Shown here: in pieces, positions 44,844 through 53,170 of the stretch | Layout of the letters: each line of letters starts with the position of its first letter | Position numbering within the stretch: position 1 is the stretch's first letter | Assembly: GCA_902627805.1 (NCBI GenBank) | Contig: CACOKN010000002.1 | Coordinates: forward strand, 1 to 64,000 | DNA: 64,000 nt | DNA from: an uncultured Pelagibacteraceae bacterium | GTDB taxonomy: Bacteria > Pseudomonadota > Alphaproteobacteria > Pelagibacterales > Pelagibacteraceae | Direction of reading: 5' to 3' | Translations under genes and position numbers: made by a program | The notes under the pieces: model-generated | The model's database searches: none | Told to the model about the DNA's origin: nothing | The model's input: the letters and a program-made list of their open reading frames with translations, nothing else

Positions 44844-47594
44844 ATGAAAAAGTTAATTAAATTAATAATTTTTTGGCTTTTCCCAGTATCATTTATATTA
44901 ATGATAACATTTGCGATTAATATATTTATTTTAGATTTTAGATATTCTCATCAATCTCATATGATTTATCAACCCCCATTCTCATGGAGTAAATATTACA
45001 CATCTTTATATTTTAAAAAATTTATAATTAATACTTTTGTCTCAAAAAAAATTGGATTACCTCAAGTTCATATTTACGTAAATGAACAATCTAAAGAAAA
45101 GTTACTTAGTAGAACACCTAACTCAACGAAAAAATGGGTTAATGGATCTATGTTAAATAGCGATGGAAAATTACAGGAGATACAGCTCCGATACAGAGGG
45201 GATAATCCTCAAAATTGGTTATTAGAAAAAAAAAATTTAAGATTAAAAACAAGAAAAAAAGAAATGCACGATAGAAGAAGGTATTATGAGTATACTGGTT
45301 TTGATTTGGAGTTGTTCCCAATCAATAATATAGCAAAAAGAATGGGGATTTTAACTAATAACTCAAAATTAGTTGAATTATATATAAATGGACAAAGCAA
45401 TGGTGTTTTTATGCAAGATGAAAGATTTGATGAGAATTATTTACGGCGAAATAAGATAATGCCAATAAATCTTTATAAAGGCGAAAATCATAATGTGGAA
45501 AAAAGAATTGGTCTCGACGAAAATTTATATAATAATCCAGGCTTGTGGGTTAAAACAGCAATTTTTAATCAAAAAGATTTAAATGATAAATCTGATTTAA
45601 AAAATTTTTTAACAACTCTTCAATCAGCAGAAGTAAGAAAAGAAGATTTTTATAATTTACTTGAATATATAGATTTAGAGACTTGGGCTAACTATTTATC
45701 TTTTATGATCTTAACAAAGAGCTATCAGGCAGATCATTTTCATAATGTTCGTATAGCTATTGATCCTTGGAATGGACATGTTTATCCAATTTTGCAGGAT
45801 CCACATCCGGTAAAAATTGATGATAAAATTTATACATTAGAATATTCAAAAGATGACTTAATTTCATTATTAAATAGAAATAGTGAGTTTATTGATAAAA
45901 AATACGATAAATTACTCAACTATGTTATTGATAAAAAAATTTTATTTGAAGAAATTAATTATTTTGAAAAAATTAATGAAAAACTTGAAATATCCTTAAA
46001 AAGGGATCCAGAAATAAATGCAAAAAAAATGTTTAAAGAAATAGAAATATTTAAACAGAATTTGAAAAAGACTGAAAGAATAATTAAAAATAAACTTTTT
46101 AAAAAGCCATCTGTTGGATGGAGTAAAAATTTATATGGTATAAATATTTTTGTAGAGGGTGAAATGCCGGCTAGCACTATTGAATTAATTTTTGATGATG
46201 AAATTCCAAAATGGGCTGGATTTGATACTAATTATAACGGACTTATTGATGAAAATGAGCATAAATTTTTCCCTAACAAAAACAATAGCATTATTATCCC
46301 CGCAAAATTATATGCGAATAGAATTGCTTATAGTTTAAGAAAAACAAATATGTTTGCTAATCCAAATTATAAAATTGAAGCATCTCCTACAAAGTTTAGT
46401 ATAATTACGGAAAAAAATATTAAGCCAAATAATATACGGGCTCAAAATCATTTCTCACAAGAAAAATTTTTTGTAAAATATTTTACAAATTTTGATGCTG
46501 CTGAAACCAATAAATTTAATAATATTATTTTTGAAGAGTTATTGTTCAATAACGACAAAAAAACTCAAAGTATTTCAGGTCAAATAAAAGTCAAAAAGAA
46601 TTTAGTTTTTACTAAACCTGTAGAAATAAGCCCTGGCACTAAATTTTTAATAAGTGAAGGTGCTCATGTAATATTTAAAAACAAAGTAATTGCAAATGGC
46701 ACTATTGAAAAACCAATCATATTTCAAAGAGATAAAAAAAAGGCTAAACCTTGGGGTTCAGTAAGTTTAATTGGAAAAAAAACAACTAATAGTGAAATTT
46801 CAAATATAATTATTGATGGAGGAAGTGGAGGATATTACAATCAAGTTAGTTTCACATCTATGTTTTCATTGCATAATACAAGTAATATTTTTATTAAAAA
46901 TTTAAAATTAATTAATCATTCAAAATATGATGATATGATGCATGTTATTTATTGTGATGATATTACTATTGATAATGCTGAATTTATGAATGCTCCCGGT
47001 GATGCTATTGATGTTGATATTTCAACAAATATAAAAATTAATAATTCAAAATTTATAAATTCAAATAACGATGCAATTGATTTTATGGAAAGTGAAGCCT
47101 TAGTTGAGTCCTCCTTTATTTATGGCTCAAAAGATAAGGGTTTATCTGTAGGTGAAAGTTCAAATATACTTATATATAACACTCTGCTTGAAAAAAATAA
47201 TATCGGGATCGCAGTTAAAGATAAATCAATAGCTAAAGTTCTTCATGTAAGTTTTAGAGACAACGAAATACAATTAAGTGCGTATAGAAAAAATTGGCAG
47301 TATGGAGGTGGTGGAAGTGCAAGTATTTACAGGTCTATCATTTCTGCTGAAAGGAATTTATTAGAAGTTTCAAACGAATCAGATTTAGAAATAAATGATA
47401 CGTCAATTATTGGATTAAATTTGATGGAGGAAAAAAATATATTAATAAAAAATGTTGATTTCTTAGATTATTCCAGTGAACAGCCTAATAAAAAAAGTCA
47501 GGTTGTTTCTAAAGATTTAGAATTGACACATCCCTTGTATTCAAATTTACAAGTAAATCGAAACCAAAATCGAGGTTATGATTTCAAAAATTAG
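44844..47594 (+). CDS. CotH-kinase-like protein with EF-hand loop and beta-helix domain
   Basis: The 916-residue product begins with a membrane segment (about residues 5-28). The N-terminal half resembles the CotH family of atypical protein kinases: RYRGDN at 116-121, ELFPINNIAKRMGILTNN and VELYINGQSNGVFMQDE in the region about 155-200, and PILQDPHP at 315-322 where CotH proteins have a conserved PWDxD-like acidic motif. Residues 461-472 (DTNYNGLIDENE) form a textbook EF-hand calcium loop. The C-terminal part (about 590-870) has repeated I/V-N-N-S-x-F-I units typical of a right-handed parallel beta-helix. It is probably exported or periplasmic. Its substrate is unknown. Confidence 0.75.
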   Translation: MKKLIKLIIFWLFPVSFILMITFAINIFILDFRYSHQSHMIYQPPFSWSKYYTSLYFKKFIINTFVSKKIGLPQVHIYVNEQSKEKLLSRTPNSTKKWVNGSMLNSDGKLQEIQLRYRGDNPQNWLLEKKNLRLKTRKKEMHDRRRYYEYTGFDLELFPINNIAKRMGILTNNSKLVELYINGQSNGVFMQDERFDENYLRRNKIMPINLYKGENHNVEKRIGLDENLYNNPGLWVKTAIFNQKDLNDKSDLKNFLTTLQSAEVRKEDFYNLLEYIDLETWANYLSFMILTKSYQADHFHNVRIAIDPWNGHVYPILQDPHPVKIDDKIYTLEYSKDDLISLLNRNSEFIDKKYDKLLNYVIDKKILFEEINYFEKINEKLEISLKRDPEINAKKMFKEIEIFKQNLKKTERIIKNKLFKKPSVGWSKNLYGINIFVEGEMPASTIELIFDDEIPKWAGFDTNYNGLIDENEHKFFPNKNNSIIIPAKLYANRIAYSLRKTNMFANPNYKIEASPTKFSIITEKNIKPNNIRAQNHFSQEKFFVKYFTNFDAAETNKFNNIIFEELLFNNDKKTQSISGQIKVKKNLVFTKPVEISPGTKFLISEGAHVIFKNKVIANGTIEKPIIFQRDKKKAKPWGSVSLIGKKTTNSEISNIIIDGGSGGYYNQVSFTSMFSLHNTSNIFIKNLKLINHSKYDDMMHVIYCDDITIDNAEFMNAPGDAIDVDISTNIKINNSKFINSNNDAIDFMESEALVESSFIYGSKDKGLSVGESSNILIYNTLLEKNNIGIAVKDKSIAKVLHVSFRDNEIQLSAYRKNWQYGGGGSASIYRSIISAERNLLEVSNESDLEINDTSIIGLNLMEEKNILIKNVDFLDYSSEQPNKKSQVVSKDLELTHPLYSNLQVNRNQNRGYDFKN

Positions 47595-47609
47595 ATTTAA
47601 TTTATTTTT

Positions 47610-48353
47610 ATGAAAGATAATCAATTTTTTCAAAGATATGAATTCAAATATATCTTAAACAAAGAAATATCAGATCAGATAGAGAAAGAGGCTAAAAATT
47701 TTATGACCTTTGATAGTTTTGTTCAAAAAAGATTAGATAATCAATATTTTGTTCGTTCTTTATATTACGAAAATATCTTCTCATCTAATTTTTTTGAAAA
47801 AGTTGATGGAATGAGAACTAGAAGAAAATATAGACTAAGGACTTATGGTAAATCATTAGAGGAAAATGTCCCAATTTTTTTTGAAGTAAAGGGTAGAAAT
47901 TTGGAAAGGACTTATAAAAAAAGAATGAATGTGGATTTTAAATATTTAAATTTTTTTTTAAATAAAAAGCTACATTATAAGCTTTTAGATACTTACCCTG
48001 ATAATGAATTGATTCAAAATTTTGTATTTGATTCTTTTAAAAAAGACTTAAAACCTTATATTATAGTTGATTATACCCGACGACCATATGTAAATAAGTT
48101 TGGTCTATATTTTAGACTAACATTTGATAAAAGTTTATTAAGTACAAAAGCTAACAATCTTTTTTATAATGCAAATCATCTATCTTGGCTTGAATGTAAG
48201 GCAGGCTATACAATCTTAGAAGTTAAATTTGATAGAAGCATACCAGCATGGTTTCATAGGATAATACAATCATATAATTTGAATAGAAAATCTATATCAA
48301 AATTTGCCATTGGAATGACTACATGTGGTGTTGCAAAAGAAACATCTGATTAA
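47610..48353 (+). CDS. VTC-domain protein (polyphosphate polymerase-like)
   Basis: It is a 247-residue single-domain member of the triphosphate-tunnel superfamily related to the yeast Vtc4 polyphosphate polymerase. It shows RYEFKYIL (residues 9-16), the basic strand RRKYRLRTYG (71-80), FFEVKGR (90-96), IIVDYTRRPY near 150 and LECKAGYTILEVKFD near 201; these supply the Arg/Lys/Glu residues expected to line the tunnel. There is no SPX or membrane domain, so it should be cytoplasmic. In other bacteria such proteins occur with DUF4956 and CotH proteins. Activity is inferred from family only. Confidence 0.85.
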   Translation: MKDNQFFQRYEFKYILNKEISDQIEKEAKNFMTFDSFVQKRLDNQYFVRSLYYENIFSSNFFEKVDGMRTRRKYRLRTYGKSLEENVPIFFEVKGRNLERTYKKRMNVDFKYLNFFLNKKLHYKLLDTYPDNELIQNFVFDSFKKDLKPYIIVDYTRRPYVNKFGLYFRLTFDKSLLSTKANNLFYNANHLSWLECKAGYTILEVKFDRSIPAWFHRIIQSYNLNRKSISKFAIGMTTCGVAKETSD

Positions 48354-48557
48354 TCAATCATTATTTAAGACATCATATCTTTCTGCCGCGTTATTTCCCA
48401 ATAATTGTAGGCAAGATTTATCTTGACTAGATTTCTCATAATTATTCAAAAGAATATTATTTTCCTTGAAGACCTTTTTTGAAAATGCTTAAATTAAGAA
48501 TATTCAAAAGTAATTTTGAATTATTTGTTAACAAATAAATAAACAATAGGAAGAAAT
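48354..48557 (+). promoter_or_regulatory. aapJ upstream region with promoter-like elements
   Basis: This 204-bp gap contains no gene. Candidate hexamers are TTGACT (48423-48428) and TTGAAG-17-TTAAAT (48466-48471 and 48489-48494); neither is convincing. The 10-bp sequence TATTCAAAAG occurs twice, at 48443-48452 and 48501-48510, and the second copy starts an inverted repeat (48502-48509 with 48514-48521). A strong ribosome binding site AGGAAG precedes the ATG. An 18-bp palindrome is listed separately. Confidence 0.5.
48521..48538. promoter_or_regulatory. 18-bp perfect palindrome, candidate operator of aapJ
   Basis: TTATTTGTTAACAAATAA reads the same on both strands with no mismatch and lies 20-37 bases before the aapJ ATG, close to or just after the likely transcription start. 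Its form suits a dimeric repressor. Candidates in the window are the XRE regulator at 53171 and NtrX, but the regulator cannot be assigned from sequence. Confidence 0.5.
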
Positions 48558-49598
48558 ATGTTTAAATACTTAAAACAATTAACTTCTTTAGTTGCTATGG
48601 TTGCTGTGTTGTTCACTTTTACAACAGAGTCTATGGCTGCTAAAAAATCTAAAACACTTAAAAACACTCAGAAAAAAGGGTTTGTAAGATGTGGAGTATC
48701 TCAAGGTCTTCCAGGATTTTCTAACGCTGATGCGGCAGGAAATTGGACTGGTGTTGACGTTGACGTATGTAGAGCTGTAGCTGCTGCAGTATTAGGTGAT
48801 GCAAACAAAGTTAAGTTTACACCACTAAGTGCTAAAGAAAGATTTACTGCTTTAACTTCTGGTGAGATTGATATCTTATCAAGAAACACAACTTGGACTC
48901 TTTCTAGAGATGCTGATATCGGACTTACTTTTGTAGGAGTAAACTTCTACGATGGTCAAGGCTTCATGGTAAGAAAAAGCTCAGGTATCACTTCAACTAG
49001 CCAATTCAAAGATGGTATCTCAGCTTGTACAAACATTGGTACAACAACTGAGTTAAACATGAGAGACTTCTTTAACTCAAAAGGAATATCTTATGAGCCG
49101 GTTGCTTTTGAAAAAGCTGACGAAGTTGTTGCTGCTTACGATGCAGGTAGATGTGATACATACACTACTGATAAATCTGGTTTAGCTGCTCAAAGAACAA
49201 AAATGAAAAACCCTGATGAACACATTGTTCTACCAGAAACTATTTCTAAAGAACCTTTAGGACCAGTTGTTAGACAAGGTGATGCAGTTTGGGAAGATAT
49301 CGTAAGATGGTCTTTGAACACTATGATCGAAGCTGAAGAATATGGCATTACTTCATCAAATGCAGACATGATGAAAACTTCTGACAACCCAGCAATTAAA
49401 AGATTAGTTGGAGCAGAAGGTGAATTAGGCGCTGCTTTTGGTCTAGATAATGACTGGAGCTTAAGAATTATCAAGCAAGTTGGTAATTATGGTGAAAGTT
49501 ATAAGAGAAATATAGCTGACACTGGAATTTTACCAGACAGAGGTCCAAACCAATTATGGACTAAAGGCGGAATACTTTACGTTCCACCTGCAAGATAA
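48558..49598 (+). CDS. aapJ: General L-amino acid ABC transporter substrate-binding protein
   Basis: This periplasmic protein captures amino acids for the AapQMP transporter (also named YhdW). The signal peptide covers about residues 1-27 (ending SMA), and mature sequence includes RCGVSQGLPGFSNAD, GNWTGVDVDVCRAVAAAV, SRNTTWTLSRDADIGLTF and the ligand-binding CTNIGTTTELNMRDF. It has 346 residues. Codons are richer in GC and more uniform (GCT, GGT, AAC, GAC) than in neighbours, a sign of very high expression; related proteins are among the most abundant in SAR11 cells. A strong terminator follows, separating it from the permease genes. Confidence 0.95.
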   Translation: MFKYLKQLTSLVAMVAVLFTFTTESMAAKKSKTLKNTQKKGFVRCGVSQGLPGFSNADAAGNWTGVDVDVCRAVAAAVLGDANKVKFTPLSAKERFTALTSGEIDILSRNTTWTLSRDADIGLTFVGVNFYDGQGFMVRKSSGITSTSQFKDGISACTNIGTTTELNMRDFFNSKGISYEPVAFEKADEVVAAYDAGRCDTYTTDKSGLAAQRTKMKNPDEHIVLPETISKEPLGPVVRQGDAVWEDIVRWSLNTMIEAEEYGITSSNADMMKTSDNPAIKRLVGAEGELGAAFGLDNDWSLRIIKQVGNYGESYKRNIADTGILPDRGPNQLWTKGGILYVPPAR

Positions 49599-49616
49599 TT
49601 GTAGTTTAAATTAATT

Positions 49617-49649
49617 AAAAAGGGCTAGATTTTTCTAGCCCTTTTTTTT
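49617..49649 (+). terminator. Intrinsic terminator after aapJ
   Basis: GGGCTAGA (49622-49629) and TCTAGCCC (49634-49641) form an eight-base-pair stem with a TTTT loop, extended by A-run/T-run pairing, and followed by eight T (49642-49649). It is the best intrinsic terminator in the window. Partial read-through would give high aapJ and lower aapQMP expression. Confidence 0.9.
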
Positions 49650-49660
49650 ATAAACTCATA

Positions 49661-49666
49661 TATTAT
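49661..49666 (+). promoter_or_regulatory. Possible -10 box of aapQ
   Basis: TATTAT (one mismatch to TATAAT) begins 13 bases before the GTG start of aapQ, just after the aapJ terminator. No Shine-Dalgarno sequence follows. It could give aapQMP its own leaderless transcript. The -35 region overlaps the terminator and is not recognisable. Confidence 0.3.
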
Positions 49667-49673
49667 TCCAATC

Positions 49674-50825
49674 GTGAATTTTAAACTTAAAGATATTGTT
49701 CCTCAACTAATCACAGTTATTGCCGTAGTTTTAGTATTTGGTTTCTTTACTTATAACGCCCAAATTAATATGGAAAATAGAGGTATTGATTTTGGATATG
49801 GTTTTTTATCTCAAGAGTCTTCTTTTGACGTTCAGTTTTCATTAATTGAATATGACGGATCACACTCATATTTCAGAGCTTATTTAGTTGGTCTTTTAAA
49901 TACAATTCTTGTTTCAGTAATTGGAATAATTATTGCAACAATCTTAGGAGTAATAGTTGGCATAGCAAGATTATCACCTAATTATCTCATTAATAAATTT
50001 GCAGCTTTCTATGTTGAGTTTTTTAGAAATATTCCACTGCTACTTCAAATTTTCTTTTGGTATTTTGCTGCATTACGTGCTTTGCCACTTCCACAAGATG
50101 CTGAAGCAATGTTTGGAGTTTTTTTTCTAACTATAAAAGGCTTATATGTTCCAGCATTTATTTGGCAAAATTTTGATATTTTCTTTTATTCAATTATAGC
50201 TGCAATCATATCGATCATTATTATACGAGCGCATGCCAAAAAAGTTCAGGAAAATCAAGGTAAACAAATTCCAGTTTTTTTAATTTCTATAGGACTGATA
50301 TTTATTCTTCCACTTTTAAGTTTTTTAATTGGTGGCGTAAGTCTTTCTTTTGAGGTTCCTGTTTTAAAACAATTGGCAACAACATCATTTATTTATGAGG
50401 GTGGAGTTAGTTTACCTCCAGAATTAATTGCATTAACATTGTCCTTATCTTTATATACAGCTACATTTATTGCTGAATGTGTTAGAGCTGGAATTCAAGG
50501 CGTCGGCAAAGGTCAAAAAGAGGCAGCTGCATCAATCGGACTAACTCCTAATCAAGTTCTTAAATTAGTAATTATGCCTCAAGCTTTAAGAATAATTATT
50601 CCACCAACAACGAACCAATATCTAAATTTAACTAAAAATTCATCTTTAGCAGCAGCGATAGCTTATCCAGATTTAGTATTAGTTTTTGCAGGTACAGCAT
50701 TGATGCAAACTGGTAAGGCAATAGAAATAGTATCAATCACCATGTTTACTTATTTAACTTTGAGTATTTCAATCTCAATTTTAATGAATTGGTATAACAA
50801 AAAAATAGCTATTCAGGAGAAATAA
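49674..50825 (+). CDS. aapQ: General L-amino acid ABC transporter permease AapQ
   Basis: It is the first of two inner-membrane permeases for broad-specificity amino acid uptake. It has an N-terminal helix near residues 12-27, a His/Glu/Gln/Arg-Opine-type permease core and about eight helices. The conserved core segments are FYVEFFRNIPLLLQIFFWY near 120 and the ATPase-contact EAA loop GIQGVGKGQKEAAASIG near 277. It has 383 residues. The start is GTG at 49674; residues from there match the family N-terminus. It overlaps aapM by one base. Confidence 0.93.
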   Translation: MNFKLKDIVPQLITVIAVVLVFGFFTYNAQINMENRGIDFGYGFLSQESSFDVQFSLIEYDGSHSYFRAYLVGLLNTILVSVIGIIIATILGVIVGIARLSPNYLINKFAAFYVEFFRNIPLLLQIFFWYFAALRALPLPQDAEAMFGVFFLTIKGLYVPAFIWQNFDIFFYSIIAAIISIIIIRAHAKKVQENQGKQIPVFLISIGLIFILPLLSFLIGGVSLSFEVPVLKQLATTSFIYEGGVSLPPELIALTLSLSLYTATFIAECVRAGIQGVGKGQKEAAASIGLTPNQVLKLVIMPQALRIIIPPTTNQYLNLTKNSSLAAAIAYPDLVLVFAGTALMQTGKAIEIVSITMFTYLTLSISISILMNWYNKKIAIQEK

Positions 50826-52267
50826 TGTCTAATATTAATTTTTTAAAACCTGATAGAAGTAACCTCAATACCTTTTTGTATCTAGGTTCTTTTTTGTTTT
50901 TTATAAGTATTTTAGATGTTTTCTTAAATTCTTTTTTTAGTTTAAATTTAACTGGTTTTTTACCCAATTTTTTAAGTTTTTTATTACCTCTAATACTCGG
51001 TTTTATTGGTCTTTATTTCATCAGAATAGAGTTTAGCGGAATTAAAAATTTAGATCTTTTAAACAAACATATTAATACAAATAATTTTAATGCAATTTTA
51101 TCTTTGTTGATAATATTCATAATTATCAAATCTATTCCACCTATATTAAGCTGGTTTGTTATCGATGCTAGTTTTGCAGGCGATAGCAAGGATGTTTGCA
51201 CTGGTTCTGGTGCTTGTTGGACATACATAAAAGTTTGGATCAGAAGGTTTATGTATGGAATGTACCCAAATTCAGAACAATGGAGAATTAATTTATCATT
51301 TGTAGCATTAGTACTTCTTGGTTCCGTTGGATATTTTGCGACTGAAAAATTTAGGAAATATTTAACACTTTATTATGTAATTATTTATCCTTTAATTGCG
51401 TTTTTATTTATCTTCTTTTTTATTTCAGGAGGCCCTGTATTTTTTGACTTTTCTTATGGGATTATTGCTGCAATTCTGTCTATCATAATTGGTTTTTTCA
51501 TTCCAAGTAAATTTAAGTTTTATTATTTTTTAATAGTTCCTATAGCGCTTTATGTAATTTTAAAATATTTTCTTTTTTTTGAAGAATACATTGAGCTTGG
51601 AAAATTAGATGGTTTAAATTGGGTTGAAACAGGTGCATGGGGAGGTCTGTCACTAACATTTATAATTTCTTTTTTCTGTCTTATTTTCTGTTTTCCGATT
51701 GGAATGGCTTTTGCTCTTGGACGAAGATCGGAATTTCCATTAATAAGATATATATCAGTTGGTTTTATTGAATTCTGGAGAGGTGTTCCACTAATAACAG
51801 TTTTATTTATGTCTGCTGTAATGTTTCCCATGTTTTTACCAGAAGACTTTTTTATTGATAAATTAGTAAGAGCCATAATTGCAATTTCTTTATTTGAGGC
51901 TGCGTATGTTGCAGAGGTTATAAGAGGTGGTTTACAAGCTTTACCAAGAGGTCAATACGAAGCTGCAAAATCATTAGGTATGGGTTATTGGAAAATGCAT
52001 ATTTTTGTAATTTTACCTCAAGCTCTTAAATTAGTAATACCAGGGATAGCAAATACTTTCTTAGCACTAGTAAAAGATACTCCATTAATATTTGTTGTGG
52101 GATTATTAGAAATAGTTGGAATGTTAAATTTAGCTAAAACAAATCCGAAATGGTTAGGATTTGCTATGGAAGGGTATGTATTTGCTGCTATAATTTTCTG
52201 GATTATTTGTTATGCAATGAGTAAATATAGTTATAATCTAGAACAAAAATATAAAACCGATAGATAA
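50825..52267 (+). CDS. aapM: General L-amino acid ABC transporter permease AapM
   Basis: It is the second permease of the Aap system. It has many hydrophobic helices over 480 residues, longer than the usual 380-430 because of an extended N-terminal multi-helix region. The permease core has FIEFWRGVPLITVLFMSAV near residue 317 and the EAA loop GGLQALPRGQYEAAKSLG near 371. It starts overlapping aapQ by one base. aapP follows six bases after its stop. Confidence 0.92.
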   Translation: MSNINFLKPDRSNLNTFLYLGSFLFFISILDVFLNSFFSLNLTGFLPNFLSFLLPLILGFIGLYFIRIEFSGIKNLDLLNKHINTNNFNAILSLLIIFIIIKSIPPILSWFVIDASFAGDSKDVCTGSGACWTYIKVWIRRFMYGMYPNSEQWRINLSFVALVLLGSVGYFATEKFRKYLTLYYVIIYPLIAFLFIFFFISGGPVFFDFSYGIIAAILSIIIGFFIPSKFKFYYFLIVPIALYVILKYFLFFEEYIELGKLDGLNWVETGAWGGLSLTFIISFFCLIFCFPIGMAFALGRRSEFPLIRYISVGFIEFWRGVPLITVLFMSAVMFPMFLPEDFFIDKLVRAIIAISLFEAAYVAEVIRGGLQALPRGQYEAAKSLGMGYWKMHIFVILPQALKLVIPGIANTFLALVKDTPLIFVVGLLEIVGMLNLAKTNPKWLGFAMEGYVFAAIIFWIICYAMSKYSYNLEQKYKTDR

Positions 52268-52273
52268 AGATTT

Positions 52274-53008
52274 ATGTCAAATAGTATTATCCAAATAAGT
52301 AATATGAATAAGTGGTTTGGAGATTTTCAAGTTTTAAAAGGAATAAATTTAGAAGTTAAACCAAAAGAAAAAATTGTTGTATGTGGTCCATCTGGATCAG
52401 GAAAGTCTACGCTAATTAGATGTATTAATAGATTAGAAGAACATCAAGAAGGTAATATTGTCGTTGATGGAACTGAATTAACAGAGGATACAAAAAATAT
52501 AGAACAAATTAGAGCTGAAGTTGGAATGGTATTTCAGCAATTTAATTTATTTCCTCACTTATCTATTTTAGATAACTGCACATTAGCGCCTATTTGGGTT
52601 AAAAAAATGCCTAAAAAAGATGCAGAAGAATTAGCATTAAAACATCTAGAAAGAGTGCAAATTCTTGATCAATCACAAAAATATCCAGGACAATTATCTG
52701 GTGGACAACAACAAAGGTGTGCAATTGCAAGAGCTTTGTGTATGGAGCCAAAAATAATGCTTTTTGACGAACCGACATCTGCTTTAGATCCCGAAATGAT
52801 TAAAGAAGTATTAGATGTTATGGTAAATTTAGCAAAACAAGGAATGACTATGATTGTAGTTACACATGAAATGGGTTTTGCAAAAGAAGTTGCAGATCAA
52901 ATGATATTTATGGATGAAGGAATGATAGTGGAAAAAGCTGATACCAAAGAATTTTTTGCTAATCCAAAGAGCGATAGAACCAAACTTTTCCTAAGCCAGA
53001 TACTATAG
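52274..53008 (+). CDS. aapP: General L-amino acid ABC transporter ATPase AapP
   Basis: This is the ATPase that powers AapQM. Walker A is GPSGSGKST at residues 38-46, the Q-loop [10 protein letters not shown] near 92, the signature LSGGQQQR near 143, Walker [16 protein letters not shown] near 163 and the H-loop THEMG. It has 244 residues, standard for polar amino acid ATPases. It ends the aap operon; a stem-loop without U-run follows in the gap to the XRE regulator. Confidence 0.96.
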   Translation: MSNSIIQISNMNKWFGDFQVLKGINLEVKPKEKIVVCGPSGSGKSTLIRCINRLEEHQEGNIVVDGTELTEDTKNIEQIRAEVGMVFQQFNLFPHLSILDNCTLAPIWVKKMPKKDAEELALKHLERVQILDQSQKYPGQLSGGQQQRCAIARALCMEPKIMLFDEPTSALDPEMIKEVLDVMVNLAKQGMTMIVVTHEMGFAKEVADQMIFMDEGMIVEKADTKEFFANPKSDRTKLFLSQIL

Positions 53009-53170
53009 TTCAAGCTAATTTCAAGAAATATTTCTCAAATTATAGCTTAAGTTATGCTTGACATATTTCCCTCAAAATGGGTTTTTAAGCAAAAAAAATA
53101 AAAATTTATTGTTGCAGTAGGTATTAAAAACTAGTTCAATTAGTTTTTTAAAAAATTAAGAGGGGTCTTA
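53009..53170 (+). promoter_or_regulatory. Gap between aapP and the XRE regulator: stem-loops and promoter-like elements
   Basis: This 162-bp gap has no gene. A long imperfect hairpin at 53012-53048 (AAGCT/AGCTT outer pairs, AATTT/AAATT inner pairs) directly follows aapP and may protect or end its mRNA. TTGACA at 53058-53063 is a perfect -35 hexamer but no -10 stands at 16-18 bases. An eight-base inverted repeat AAAAACTA (53126-53133)/TAGTTTTT (53141-53148) lies just before the Shine-Dalgarno sequence AGAGGGG of the regulator and could be its operator. Confidence 0.45.

Noticed and set aside
48412-48425. Short stem-loop after the VTC gene as terminator
   Set aside because: Five-base stem (48412-48416/48421-48425) without a T-run; too weak to call.
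42943-48557. Integrated element with attachment-site repeats at tRNA-Arg
   Set aside because: No integrase, transposase or copy of the tRNA 3' end was found downstream.
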